DNA of 64,000 nucleotides from Providencia vermicola (GCF_020381325.1 NZ_JAGSPI010000013.1:62001-126000), one strand, 5' to 3'; shown: positions 1 to 8,038, counted from the stretch's first letter. The notes: generated by a model not told the origin, from the sequence alone. Numbers and translations are program-made.

Positions 1-597
1 TGCGTCTAAGCATAAAATATCTCGTGTAGAGAATGGTTTACCTTTAGCTTTTGGTGGCGTATTTGGCAGTGTAAAACAGTAAAAGCCTAATACGACTGCA
101 ACCGCAGATGCGATATACCATGTCATGGTACTGCCAGAGAAGCCCATTTCCCCTAAAATAAATCCGATAGCCATAAAACCAAACGTACCGAATACACGAA
201 TGATAGGGAAATATTTCACACCATTAATATGGGAGAAGCTGATGCTATTAGAAAGTGCGGTTGTTGGGTAAAACAGCAGACCAATAATAAAGATCAAAAA
301 TAGGGTCATGCCACTGTTTTGTGCTTCAATAAATTGAGGAACACATAAAATGACGGCGGCATTAATTAAGTGAAGGATCCCCATCACTTTTTGTGAAGCA
401 AAGAAACGGTCAGCAACCATACCAATAAATAACGGTGAAATAATGGTCGCGACACCTAATAACGCATAAGCATTACCAATAATATGTGCCATACCATAGG
501 TACTTAATACCAGCCCCATCGTCATATTCCATGCACCTTGCATGAAATATTGCACAAACATCATGATCAGCAAGCGGGAAGTGATTTTCATATCCAT
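1..597 (-). CDS. MFS nucleoside:H+ symporter-like transporter (partial, C-terminus outside window)
   Basis: Minus-strand frame opens with ATG at 597 and stays open for 199 codons to the window edge, so the C-terminal half is missing. The N-terminal region has several hydrophobic helices and resembles the NupG/XapB nucleoside:H+ symporter family, with a typical loop after helix 2 (GMVADRFFA) and a later RVFGTFGF motif that matches RIWGTIGF of NupG. It should sit in the inner membrane and import a nucleoside or similar small polar solute. The PhnP-like gene ends 13 bases upstream on the same strand, so the two are probably co-transcribed, with this gene second. Substrate is not provable from sequence; sugar import is the main alternative. 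Confidence 0.75.
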   Translation of the reverse strand, partial: MDMKITSRLLIMMFVQYFMQGAWNMTMGLVLSTYGMAHIIGNAYALLGVATIISPLFIGMVADRFFASQKVMGILHLINAAVILCVPQFIEAQNSGMTLFLIFIIGLLFYPTTALSNSISFSHINGVKYFPIIRVFGTFGFMAIGFILGEMGFSGSTMTWYIASAVAVVLGFYCFTLPNTPPKAKGKPFSTRDILCLDA

Positions 598-610
598 TTT
601 TATTTCCCTC

Positions 611-1432
611 TTAATGTGTTTCTAACGTTAATCCGTCATATGCGACACGGATATTATAAGGAGCACAAACCGCCACTAATTCTTCATGCAGTAATTTACC
701 GCTGTGTGAAATATGAGAAACAGCAATTTGAGTATTAGAATGCAAACAACCTTGTTGTTGCAGCCTTTCTTGTGCTGCAAAGACGGTTTCTAGGCTCATA
801 TGGTTATCGGTATGGTTATTGCCATTTAGGCCATAAGTGCATTCGAATACAACAATATCTAGCGGTTTGTTTTCAAGCCATTGCCAAGTCAGCTCTGGGA
901 ACCAGCCTGAATCGTGGCCATAGAAAATCGCTTTGCCATCTTTTTCAATATGATAGACATAACAGAGCTCCCATTTCGCATGGTTTGCTAGTAATGGGGT
1001 AATTTTATATCCATTTCTTTCAACGGTGACAAAAGGGATTAAACAATGAAAAGCGAAACGCTCTTTGCTGTATCCCGGTAGCACTTCAAGGCAGCCATTG
1101 ATTGCACGATCGTTGCCAAATATGTGAAGTGGATGGTGAATTTCAAAGCCATAACCTTCCATTCGGCTGAACAGATCGCCCACATTAAAATGATCAGGGT
1201 GAGTGTGAGTGAATAGCAGGCTTTCAAAATGGGTTGCATCCATTCCATCACGCATCAGTTGATAACTAAATGTGGGAGATACGTCGATCAACATGAGGTC
1301 ATCCACAATAGCCGAGGAGTGAGTTCTGATATCTTTACCACCAAGTTGCCTTGCTTTTTGGCAGTGCTCACAACGGCAAAAAGGGTTTGGTATACCCTCT
1401 GAAGCCGCAGTGCCTAAAAAATGAATTTTCAT
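611..1432 (-). CDS. PhnP-like MBL-fold phosphodiesterase
   Basis: 273 aa metallo-beta-lactamase fold protein. The metal motif HTHPDH lies at residues 76-81, and an N-terminal C-x-C-x2-C cluster (C19, C21, C24) corresponds to the structural zinc site of PhnP, the phosphoribosyl cyclic phosphate phosphodiesterase of the C-P lyase pathway. A later NHAKW segment, GHDSGWF and a C-terminal SHISHSG give further ligands. There is no signal peptide, so it is cytoplasmic. No other phn genes are near; instead it heads a two-gene operon with the MFS transporter and faces a LacI-type regulator. I infer hydrolysis of a cyclic phosphate or related phosphodiester brought in by, or made from, the transported solute. 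Exact substrate unknown. Confidence 0.75.
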   Translation of the reverse strand: MKIHFLGTAASEGIPNPFCRCEHCQKARQLGGKDIRTHSSAIVDDLMLIDVSPTFSYQLMRDGMDATHFESLLFTHTHPDHFNVGDLFSRMEGYGFEIHHPLHIFGNDRAINGCLEVLPGYSKERFAFHCLIPFVTVERNGYKITPLLANHAKWELCYVYHIEKDGKAIFYGHDSGWFPELTWQWLENKPLDIVVFECTYGLNGNNHTDNHMSLETVFAAQERLQQQGCLHSNTQIAVSHISHSGKLLHEELVAVCAPYNIRVAYDGLTLETH

Positions 1433-1510
1433 GATAATTTCCTTTATCTTATTGTTTTATTTTGGGTTATTAAATCCCTGGTGCTGGTGTTAAATCGATA
1501 AAACTATTAT

Positions 1511-1523
1511 TTGAACGTTCCAA
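1511..1523 (+). promoter_or_regulatory. Putative LacI-family operator, copy 1
   Basis: TTGAACGTTCCAA, built on the perfect 8-base palindrome GAACGTTC with the central CG typical of LacI/GalR operators. It lies 79 bases upstream of the MBL gene start. The same 13 bases occur inverted at 1693-1705. Confidence 0.55.
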
Positions 1524-1692
1524 TGATAATTTGGTGGGGTTAGTTTGCCAATGATAGATATTCAGATCAGTGATCTCATTCAAATTAAAATAATTATCTA
1601 TTTGATTAATAGTGGTATTTTTTATTTTTTGCTTTATACGTATCGAATGTTAATACTTTCCATTATTTGATTGTTTTATCTGCATATTTATT

Positions 1693-1705
1693 TTGGAACG
1701 TTCAA
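1693..1705 (-). promoter_or_regulatory. Putative LacI-family operator, copy 2
   Basis: TTGGAACGTTCAA, the exact reverse complement of the site at 1511-1523, located 73 bases before the regulator ATG. The distance between site centres is 182 bases, which would suit a DNA loop. Autoregulation by the adjacent LacI-type protein is inferred. Confidence 0.55.
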
Positions 1706-1777
1706 ATTAATTATCGGTAGTCGTGATAAATAATTCAGGTATGCTATTGCGAGAAGCAACGTAAGGTGAAAAGACAA

Positions 1778-3988
1778 ATGGCAACAATTAAAGATATTGC
1801 AAAATTGGCGGGTGTTTCTCATGGAACGGTTTCTAACGTTTTGAATAAACGTGGAAATGTGAGTGTAGAGAAAATTGAGGCTGTCTATAAAGCAGCAAAG
1901 CAAATGGGGTACCAGCTCAATACACAAGCGCAATTGTTGAGAACCAATAAAAGCCACAAAATCGCGATACTATTACCTCAGTTAGTGTCCGATAAATACG
2001 CAATCTTTTTTAATTCATTTAGGCAATCAATCTCTTTGTATCCCGAGATAACCTATGATCTATTTTTGACGGATGATCTTGAAACAACAGAGTTAGATGC
2101 ATTACAAAAAATTGCAGCGGGTGGATATAAACAGGTGGTTGCTGTGAGCTGCTTGCAAGACGCGAACACTTATTTTGATACATTAAAATTACCTGCTTCT
2201 CAGATTGTGTTTATTTACCGCCAACCAGCTAATGCTCACCATTTTTTCACGTTAGATTTTTCTCAAGCTGCAGAGGCGATTTGCCAACAAATTGCGACCA
2301 GCCGCAGTCAACTGGTGGGGATTTTCAGCGATGAACATGGTGAATTAGAACATTCAACGTTTGTGAGTGAGTTACAAAAAAGCCTCAAGCAGTGTGCACC
2401 AAATAAAAAATATATTGTGATCCGAGCATCGAATGATGAATCCTATAAAGCGGCATTTGATTTTTTCACCTTAGACCAAACACCAGACTTGTTTGTTGCT
2501 GAAGATATTGAAAAAGCAAGTTTTTTAACTCAAGCCAGTTTTTTTGGTAGCAATAGCGATTGCCCTGCTATTTTTGCCTTAAGTGGTAATATTCCCCCAA
2601 TATTAAAAGGGCTACATTGTTTTCCGATGAATTATGCGCAGCTAGGGTTAGAGGTTGTTGATGAGCTAATGAAAGAGGATGAACTGGAAAGTGAGAACAT
2701 GGGAGCAAACACTGTTTATGTGCGCAACCAAAGTGGCAACCTCTATACTGCAACACCAGCACTTAGTACAGTTAATAAAGATGAGCCGAGTTTGAACCTC
2801 CTTATTTTGCCAAGTCCTTCGACAAATGCACTCAAAAAGCTCTTACCCCACTTTTATCGCCAAACGGGCATTAAGGTTAATTTAGCCATACATCCTTATG
2901 ACGAAGTCTACCAAATATTGGGACAGCTCCATTTACATCCTTATTATGATTTATTGCGGATTGATATGGCCTGTTTTCCTTGGTTTGCAGAGCGCATATT
3001 ACAGCCGCTAGATAACGTCGGGAACGGCTTAACGGATTTATTGAGCAGCTTTTCCAGACCAACCCAACAAAAATTTAGTTTAGTCGGGGACACTGCTTAT
3101 GCCATGCCATTTGATGCTAGTGCCCAGTTGTTGTTTTATCGAAAAGACTTGTTTGAAGATCCGATCCTAAAGCGCATGTATTACGAAAAAACAGGCAATG
3201 AATTGGCTGTGCCGACAAGTTTTCACGAATACGACCAAGTCACGCAGTTTTTTACAGAGCAGCATGAAAAAGGGCAATTTTCTCGCCCAATTGGTGCATC
3301 AACAACATTGGGAAGTGCTGGCTTAATAGCAAGTGAATATTTGCTGCGCTACTATGCAGAAGGTGGGCGGTTAATTGAGGGGGATGGTATTCCTCGATTA
3401 GAAATGCCTTTGGCAGGCAAAGTGTTAAGCGATTATCTACACCAAGTTTCTGTCACTGAAAATATCCATGAAAAGTGGTGGAGCGAATCCGTTAGGCAAT
3501 TTGAGCAAGGTGAACTTGCTATGTTAATTGCTTATATGAATCTGTTTAATGATGTGGCTCATAGCGATATTTTTCCAAAAATTGGTTATGCCTCTGTGCC
3601 TGGTGGGCTTCCACAACTCGGGGGAGGTGCACTCGGCGTATCTCGTTATAGTCAAAAATCACATTATGCGGAGCAATTTTATCGTTGGCTCTATTCACCT
3701 ATCGTGATGGATCATCTTATTTTATTGGGTGGGAATAGTAACCATCAAGATTTCAGCCATAACCAAGAAATCTGCCATCGCTACCCTTGGATGCCTCTGG
3801 CTTATCAAGAAATTAACCGTGGGATCCGCGAATCTTCCATTCCAAACGGTAAGTTATTTAATTTGCGCCAAGCTGAAGTGATTATTGGTCAAGGGATTAC
3901 TAATGTGGTGAATAAGATCATGACAATAGAAGAAACCATTGAATACATTAATCAGCGTTTATTAGTGGATACCCAAGGGGAACGATAG
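1778..3988 (+). CDS. LacI-type regulator fused to a solute-binding-protein domain
   Basis: 736 aa from the ATG at 1778, which is preceded by AAGGTG at nine bases; a GTG at 1766 is possible. Residues 1-50 are a LacI helix-turn-helix (ATIKDIAKLAGVS, then SNVLNKRG). Residues about 55-325 form a periplasmic-binding-like sensor domain as in normal LacI proteins. Residues about 338-730 add a second sensor resembling extracellular sugar-binding proteins of ABC importers (SBP family 1), with LPFYR-like and PGGLPQLGGG segments. No signal peptide exists, so the binding domain is cytoplasmic. The protein is about twice the normal LacI length. It probably controls the divergent MBL/MFS operon and itself through the paired operators. 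Ligand unknown; two ligand inputs are possible. Confidence 0.8.
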   Translation: MATIKDIAKLAGVSHGTVSNVLNKRGNVSVEKIEAVYKAAKQMGYQLNTQAQLLRTNKSHKIAILLPQLVSDKYAIFFNSFRQSISLYPEITYDLFLTDDLETTELDALQKIAAGGYKQVVAVSCLQDANTYFDTLKLPASQIVFIYRQPANAHHFFTLDFSQAAEAICQQIATSRSQLVGIFSDEHGELEHSTFVSELQKSLKQCAPNKKYIVIRASNDESYKAAFDFFTLDQTPDLFVAEDIEKASFLTQASFFGSNSDCPAIFALSGNIPPILKGLHCFPMNYAQLGLEVVDELMKEDELESENMGANTVYVRNQSGNLYTATPALSTVNKDEPSLNLLILPSPSTNALKKLLPHFYRQTGIKVNLAIHPYDEVYQILGQLHLHPYYDLLRIDMACFPWFAERILQPLDNVGNGLTDLLSSFSRPTQQKFSLVGDTAYAMPFDASAQLLFYRKDLFEDPILKRMYYEKTGNELAVPTSFHEYDQVTQFFTEQHEKGQFSRPIGASTTLGSAGLIASEYLLRYYAEGGRLIEGDGIPRLEMPLAGKVLSDYLHQVSVTENIHEKWWSESVRQFEQGELAMLIAYMNLFNDVAHSDIFPKIGYASVPGGLPQLGGGALGVSRYSQKSHYAEQFYRWLYSPIVMDHLILLGGNSNHQDFSHNQEICHRYPWMPLAYQEINRGIRESSIPNGKLFNLRQAEVIIGQGITNVVNKIMTIEETIEYINQRLLVDTQGER

Positions 3989-3990
3989 GG

Positions 3991-4010
3991 TGGTTTCTTT
4001 AAATAGTGGT
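3991..4010. repeat. Putative distal attachment-site copy of the tRNA-Phe island
   Basis: Exact 20-base match to 8019-8038, which covers half of the tRNA-Phe terminator stem and the CCA/discriminator end of the tRNA. It starts only two bases after the LacI-SBP stop codon. Confidence 0.55.
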
Positions 4011-4260
4011 ATCTAGATCTGGAATCGACTTTTAATCATAATTGATTATATTCGAAGCTTTTTAACGTTATATTTTATTTGTTCCCTCTGAGTGGCCACC
4101 AGTTTATGGTGGCTTGCCAGCACGTTCGCAGCCTCAACTGTAAGCTTAATACACAGCAAAACGTTCTCAGTGCTTTTATCTGCCTAGGTTGATATCACTT
4201 ACGATGGATCAATAAACAACAGTGTCGTTTTTCCCGCACTTATTCATATGGTATTTGTAT

Positions 4261-4302
4261 TAAAAAAACTCACCCTGTTAATAATCGACCTTACAGGGTG
4301 AG
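4261..4302 (-). terminator. Rho-independent terminator of the amidohydrolase gene
   Basis: Stem CTCACCCTGT at 4269-4278 pairs with ACAGGGTGAG at 4293-4302. Read on the minus strand it is followed by a run of seven T (4262-4268), 124 bases past the stop codon of the amidohydrolase. Confidence 0.75.
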
Positions 4303-4425
4303 AATCTCCTTTATCACGGAGAGAATGGTCAACATGTTGACCCGAGAGTTGATGAAATATTGACTAAATAATACATCCAATGAGAATGGAGACTTATTTC
4401 ACTCCATTTAAATCAAGAGGGAGCC

Positions 4426-6138
4426 CTATTTTTGAAAGACTTTGTTACCAGCAAACCATGTTTGTTCAATTTTCCAGTTTCTAATATCTTGTGGTAAAGG
4501 CTCACTCACTGTGCCATCGATGATGGCAAAATCAGCCCATTTTCCTACACTGATACTTCCGATTTGATTTCCCCAACCTGCAATATCAGCAGGGGCTTGT
4601 GTGTATGCATAGAGCGCTTCATCAAATGAAAGTGCGTTTTCCCCATGCCACGTTTTTCCATCACGTTCACGTAATACCGCATCTCCAATTTGTAATAGAG
4701 GAATTTCAACGGCAGTTGGCCAATCACTACCGAGTACCAATTTTGCTCCACTGCTCAAGAGTGTTTGCCAAGCGTAGCTTCGTTCAAGGCGAGGTTCACC
4801 GAGTCGAGAGGGAATATAACTGCCTTGAATAGCGTGGTTAGGTTGCATAGAAGCAACGATATTGTATTGTGAGAATTTAGGGACAGTTTGGGTCTCGACC
4901 ACTTCAATGTGTTCAATACGATCTGGCAAGGTAGTTTGTCGAGGTGAAAGGCTAAATGCCTTCATGACCATGTCTACACTTTTATCACCAATCGCATGCA
5001 CTGCGACTGGGAAATTTTGCGCATGGGCAAGCTTAACCAGTTTATTGAGCTTATCTTGGCTATGAATTGGGGTTCCATGGAGAGAGGTATGATCGGAATA
5101 GGCTTCATTCAGTGCGGCGGTATAGGTTGACAACACTCCATCAGCAAAATATTTGATATATCCTAAACGGAATTGGGGGCCTTGTTGCCATATTTTTTCT
5201 TGTTTTTTTGATAATGAGTTCATCTTATCACGCTGGTTGGCATAGCGTTGAAACACTTCTGGTGTGGCTTGTGAGTCAGAACTATCGGCCATTAAACCAA
5301 ACCACACTCGCATTGAAAAGGGTTCCGTGGCGAGAAGCTCTTGATAGGCCTTAATGTCCTCGGACCACATATCATGCACAGAGGTAACACCTAAGCTATT
5401 AAAATACTGGATGATATTCCTCAATGCCGCCGTTTTGGAGGGTTCAGCTTTTTTATAAATAGCTGATTGTGTCACGAGCTCCATCGCATTTTCTTTTAAA
5501 ATTCCTGTCGGTTCTCCCGTTTTAGCGTCTTTAACAATGACTCCCCCAGTGGGTGACTCGGTTTGCGCTGTAATATTCAGTAATTTCATTGCCGCGGTAT
5601 TAATCCACATGGAATGAAAATCGCTGTCTAATAATGCGATGGGGCGGTCAGGTACAACTGCATCAAGTTCGTGTCGTGTAGGTAAATCTTGCTGTTCAGT
5701 TAACGTTACATCCCAACGTCCGCCTACAATCCATGCGCCATCTGGAAGCTCTTTATCTTTTTTGGCAATAATCTCTAACCACTGAGCGCGGTCGGCAATA
5801 TTAAATAAATCGACACCAAATGCTAAATCTGTTCCCCCTAAAAAGTGGGTATGTGCATCTGTTAAGCCTGGGATAACGGTATGACCTTTCGCATCAATCA
5901 CTTTCGTTTTTTCATTTTGTAACTTTTTAACATAAAACTCACTGCCAACGGCGATAAATTTACCGTCTTGTATGGCAAATGATTGAGCGCGAGGTTTTGA
6001 TGGATCGACAGTACGAACATCTGCATTTAGCACAATAATATCTGCAATGGGCAGCGTTGATTGTGCATATGAAAAGAGGGCGGTTGTCGACATCGCAATA
6101 GCAAGGCTAAGACGAGTTAATTTATTTGAGAATGGCAT
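4426..6138 (-). CDS. Exported YtcJ-like amidohydrolase
   Basis: 570 aa amidohydrolase family 3 protein (YtcJ/NfdA type). Residues 1-26 are a Sec signal peptide (basic start, hydrophobic core, cleavage after SYA), so the enzyme should act in the periplasm; many relatives are cytoplasmic. Metal-binding motifs are complete: DAHTH (H96, H98), a later HAIGD, an HIE and the terminal GSDWP aspartate. Relatives hydrolyse N-acyl or N-formyl amide bonds, but the substrate here is unknown. The start follows AGGATG at four bases. A LysR gene ends 182 bases upstream on the same strand and may regulate it. It lies within the tRNA-Phe island remnant, and its own terminator follows. The frame is intact. Confidence 0.85.
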   Translation of the reverse strand: MPFSNKLTRLSLAIAMSTTALFSYAQSTLPIADIIVLNADVRTVDPSKPRAQSFAIQDGKFIAVGSEFYVKKLQNEKTKVIDAKGHTVIPGLTDAHTHFLGGTDLAFGVDLFNIADRAQWLEIIAKKDKELPDGAWIVGGRWDVTLTEQQDLPTRHELDAVVPDRPIALLDSDFHSMWINTAAMKLLNITAQTESPTGGVIVKDAKTGEPTGILKENAMELVTQSAIYKKAEPSKTAALRNIIQYFNSLGVTSVHDMWSEDIKAYQELLATEPFSMRVWFGLMADSSDSQATPEVFQRYANQRDKMNSLSKKQEKIWQQGPQFRLGYIKYFADGVLSTYTAALNEAYSDHTSLHGTPIHSQDKLNKLVKLAHAQNFPVAVHAIGDKSVDMVMKAFSLSPRQTTLPDRIEHIEVVETQTVPKFSQYNIVASMQPNHAIQGSYIPSRLGEPRLERSYAWQTLLSSGAKLVLGSDWPTAVEIPLLQIGDAVLRERDGKTWHGENALSFDEALYAYTQAPADIAGWGNQIGSISVGKWADFAIIDGTVSEPLPQDIRNWKIEQTWFAGNKVFQK

Positions 6139-6320
6139 TATTCATCCTATTGTTAATGCGAATAAAAAAGTGTCATGGCTGCCAGAACATATTTCTAGTT
6201 CTCTATGTATGAGAAAACCCGAAAAATATGTGTCTGCTTGCCATTGTTCGGCATTATAGGGAAATAGGGCCAACGTGAAAAAATAGGTAGTATCGAAAAA
6301 AACGATTGTAATTTTTTACT

Positions 6321-7175
6321 CTATCGAAATTGGTTGATCACCCAATTAGCGGCAGGGCCTAGCTCGGTGTTTCTCGACCAAATTAAATCTAGGGGGACTG
6401 TTTTAGGGTATCCAGGAAGCGATAGGCGCGTTAGCTGCTTTTGTGCATATAAATCAACAAGCTCATGGGGGAGTTCTACCCAACCAAATTGCTGTATCGC
6501 CATTTCCATTAACATTAAATATTGGGGAGCAGACCATATTTTAGAATGAAAAGGTTTTTGATCTCCATGAATATGATTTAGATATAATTGCCTATACGGC
6601 ATTAAGTCTTTATAGGATAAGTTTTTCACCGATGCTAAAGGATGGCTGTGAGCAACGTATAAACTTAAATGTGAGGTCAGTGCTAATTTAGAGACAGTAA
6701 TATCGGCAGGGTATTTATCCATAGACAGAATAATACCTAAATGTGCCCTTTTATCTTGTAATAATTTCACCGCATCAATATTTTCTGCAACGATACATTC
6801 GAGTTCCACATCAGGAAACGCTTTGGAAAATTCAGCCATAAGGTGTGCTTGGGGGGTAATGTAATGGTCAGAAAACACGATAGTTAGGCAATGCTCTATA
6901 TTTTCAGCTAATCGGCACGTTAGAGCATAAAGGTTTTCATTTGCTGAAATAATATCAAGTGCATGGTTGTACACTTTTCTGCCCGCTTCGGTGAGTGTCG
7001 GTTTTCGAAATTGCCTATCAAATAGTGTCAGACCCAAATCAATTTCTAAATTCGCAATGGCCGTACTAATGGTGGATTGACTCTTTCCCAACTTGCGGGC
7101 GGCTAATGTGAATGAGCGTTGAGAGACTATCTCGATAAACGCCCAGAGAGCTTCGGGGGAGTATGATTTAAGCAT
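6321..7175 (-). CDS. LysR-family transcriptional regulator
   Basis: 284 aa. Residues about 5-65 form the winged helix-turn-helix (FTLAARKLGKSQSTISTAIANLE, listed here only by its key words SQSTIS), and the remainder is a LysR substrate-binding domain with a typical LYVAHSHPL segment. Slightly short for the family (about 300 aa) but complete. It is upstream of and in line with the exported amidohydrolase, with 182 bases between, so it may control that gene or a lost neighbour. Inducer unknown. It sits inside the island remnant at tRNA-Phe, so acquisition by transfer is likely. Confidence 0.85.
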   Translation of the reverse strand: MLKSYSPEALWAFIEIVSQRSFTLAARKLGKSQSTISTAIANLEIDLGLTLFDRQFRKPTLTEAGRKVYNHALDIISANENLYALTCRLAENIEHCLTIVFSDHYITPQAHLMAEFSKAFPDVELECIVAENIDAVKLLQDKRAHLGIILSMDKYPADITVSKLALTSHLSLYVAHSHPLASVKNLSYKDLMPYRQLYLNHIHGDQKPFHSKIWSAPQYLMLMEMAIQQFGWVELPHELVDLYAQKQLTRLSLPGYPKTVPLDLIWSRNTELGPAANWVINQFR

Positions 7176-8000
7176 ACGCGCTCCTATTTTTGTGTGAATG
7201 TTTTACGTATTGAAACCAGGAGGATGTTACATTGGATACTGCGCGCAGAGCTAGACGTCATCGTTGTTGTTATTCATGGCGCGGTGCTCCTTTTATTCTT
7301 ATGCGCATTGATATCGCCTTGTGTGAAGTTTGATGAATAGGCATTCACACGGTGTATTTGTGTTTAACTTTGTATAATGTCGATATATTTTATCTCATGC
7401 CATGAATCTCCTGACAAGGCGATATCTGATCTGTGGTGTTGGGAAAATATCATACATTCCTGTAATAGAATGGATTTTCATCAGTATTGGCTCGTATTAG
7501 TGATTATACCGATTCTTAATTAAAAGAATGATTTCAGACCTTACTGTGCTTAGCAACGTCATGATGAGAGGAGCTGGCTTCGGTATTTGCTTTGGTCATA
7601 CAGCTTAATGCTATCGGTAACTGTCTAGCTTCATCACGCTTTAAACGTGCTTAGGAGAAAGAGATATTAAGGTATAAGCTAATGCTATGGTTTTCTCATT
7701 CCCTCAAGGACGATAACGTAATCGCCTGCATCAATAAATGCAGGCCTGAACCATCGGGTAATTTATAAGACTTCTCATCGGATTTAGCTTCCGCAACTTT
7801 CGTATCATCTAGAGCCATATCAAGCTTCCTGAAGAGTAAAGCGGGTACGTAAGTTTTTTGGGATCAGCCTGTATCAGCACAATGAAGTGATGTGGGTAGA
7901 GTCGCGTAGAATTCAGTGCAGTTCAAATTTGGGAGAGTGTTGACTTTAGCGGGCGCTACAAACAAAAGCAGACGAACGGATTGAATAGATTATATAAAGC
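7176..8000. other. Gene-poor island debris between LysR gene and tRNA-Phe
   Basis: About 825 bases without a full gene. It holds a 40-codon integrase remnant (7696-7818) and one tiny plus-strand frame (7232-7333) with a good AGGAGG ribosome binding site. Nothing else is recognisable; the sequence looks like decayed coding DNA. Confidence 0.5.
7696..7818 (-). pseudogene. P4-type tyrosine integrase N-terminal remnant
   Basis: Minus-strand ATG at 7818 opens a 40-aa peptide starting MALDDTKVAEAKSDEKSYKL and continuing PDGSGLHLLM. This matches the conserved start of P4-family integrases (form MxLTDTKVRxAKPxDKPYKLxDGGGLxLxV), then breaks off at a TGA. The arm-binding domain is partial and the whole catalytic domain is gone, so it is a dead gene. 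It lies about 217 bases downstream of the tRNA-Phe 3' end in the same orientation as the tRNA, as usual for integrases of tRNA-borne islands. Confidence 0.75.
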
Positions 8001-8024
8001 AAAAAACCAGCCGTAGGCTGGTTT
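8001..8024 (-). terminator. Terminator of tRNA-Phe
   Basis: AAACCAGCC (8004-8012) pairs with GGCTGGTTT (8016-8024) over a three-base loop; minus-strand reading ends in T residues. It lies ten bases past the tRNA CCA end. Confidence 0.75.
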
Positions 8025-8038
8025 CTTTAAATAGTGGT
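8019..8038. repeat. Proximal attachment-site copy at the tRNA-Phe 3' end
   Basis: TGGTTTCTTTAAATAGTGGT, identical to 3991-4010. Its last four bases are the complement of the tRNA discriminator and CCA. Confidence 0.55.

Larger units (their letters stand above)
1433..1777. promoter_or_regulatory. Divergent promoter region of the MBL/MFS operon and the LacI-SBP regulator
   Basis: Intergenic stretch of about 345 bases between divergently read genes. It holds two inverted copies of a 13-base putative operator (listed separately) and a 13-base odd-centred palindrome AGATCA-G-TGATCT at 1564-1576. The rest is AT-rich, as expected for promoters on both strands, but I cannot fix -35/-10 boxes with confidence. 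Confidence 0.6.
3989..4425. other. Gene-free stretch at the distal end of the tRNA-Phe island remnant
   Basis: Holds the distal copy of the 20-bp tRNA-Phe-end repeat (3991-4010), followed by a degraded likeness of the tRNA T-arm (GGAATCGA at 4021-4028), a small GCCACC/GGTGGC hairpin at 4095-4113 and the terminator of the amidohydrolase gene. No convincing coding frame is seen. Confidence 0.5.
3991..8038. mobile_element. Decayed genomic island inserted at tRNA-Phe
   Basis: Bounded by exact copies of TGGTTTCTTTAAATAGTGGT at 3991-4010 and 8019-8038; the second copy runs into the 3' end of tRNA-Phe. Beyond the exact repeat both copies share GGAATCGA in register, and the mismatches in between are nearly all transitions. 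A P4-type integrase remnant (7696-7818) starts about 217 bases downstream of the tRNA 3' end and reads in the same direction as the tRNA, the normal layout for tRNA-borne islands. Surviving cargo is a LysR regulator and an exported amidohydrolase; the rest is non-coding debris. Boundaries are inferred from the repeats. Confidence 0.6.

Noticed and set aside
538-738. Short plus-strand frame opposite the MFS/MBL junction
   Set aside because: It overlaps two well-supported minus-strand genes and has no ribosome binding site; it is a shadow.
4095-4113. GCCACC/GGTGGC hairpin as terminator of the LacI-SBP gene
   Set aside because: The stem is short and no T-run follows, so it is not supported as a terminator.
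7334-7695. Catalytic-domain remnants of the integrase
   Set aside because: I translated the minus strand here and could not find the conserved R, HxxR or Y segments.
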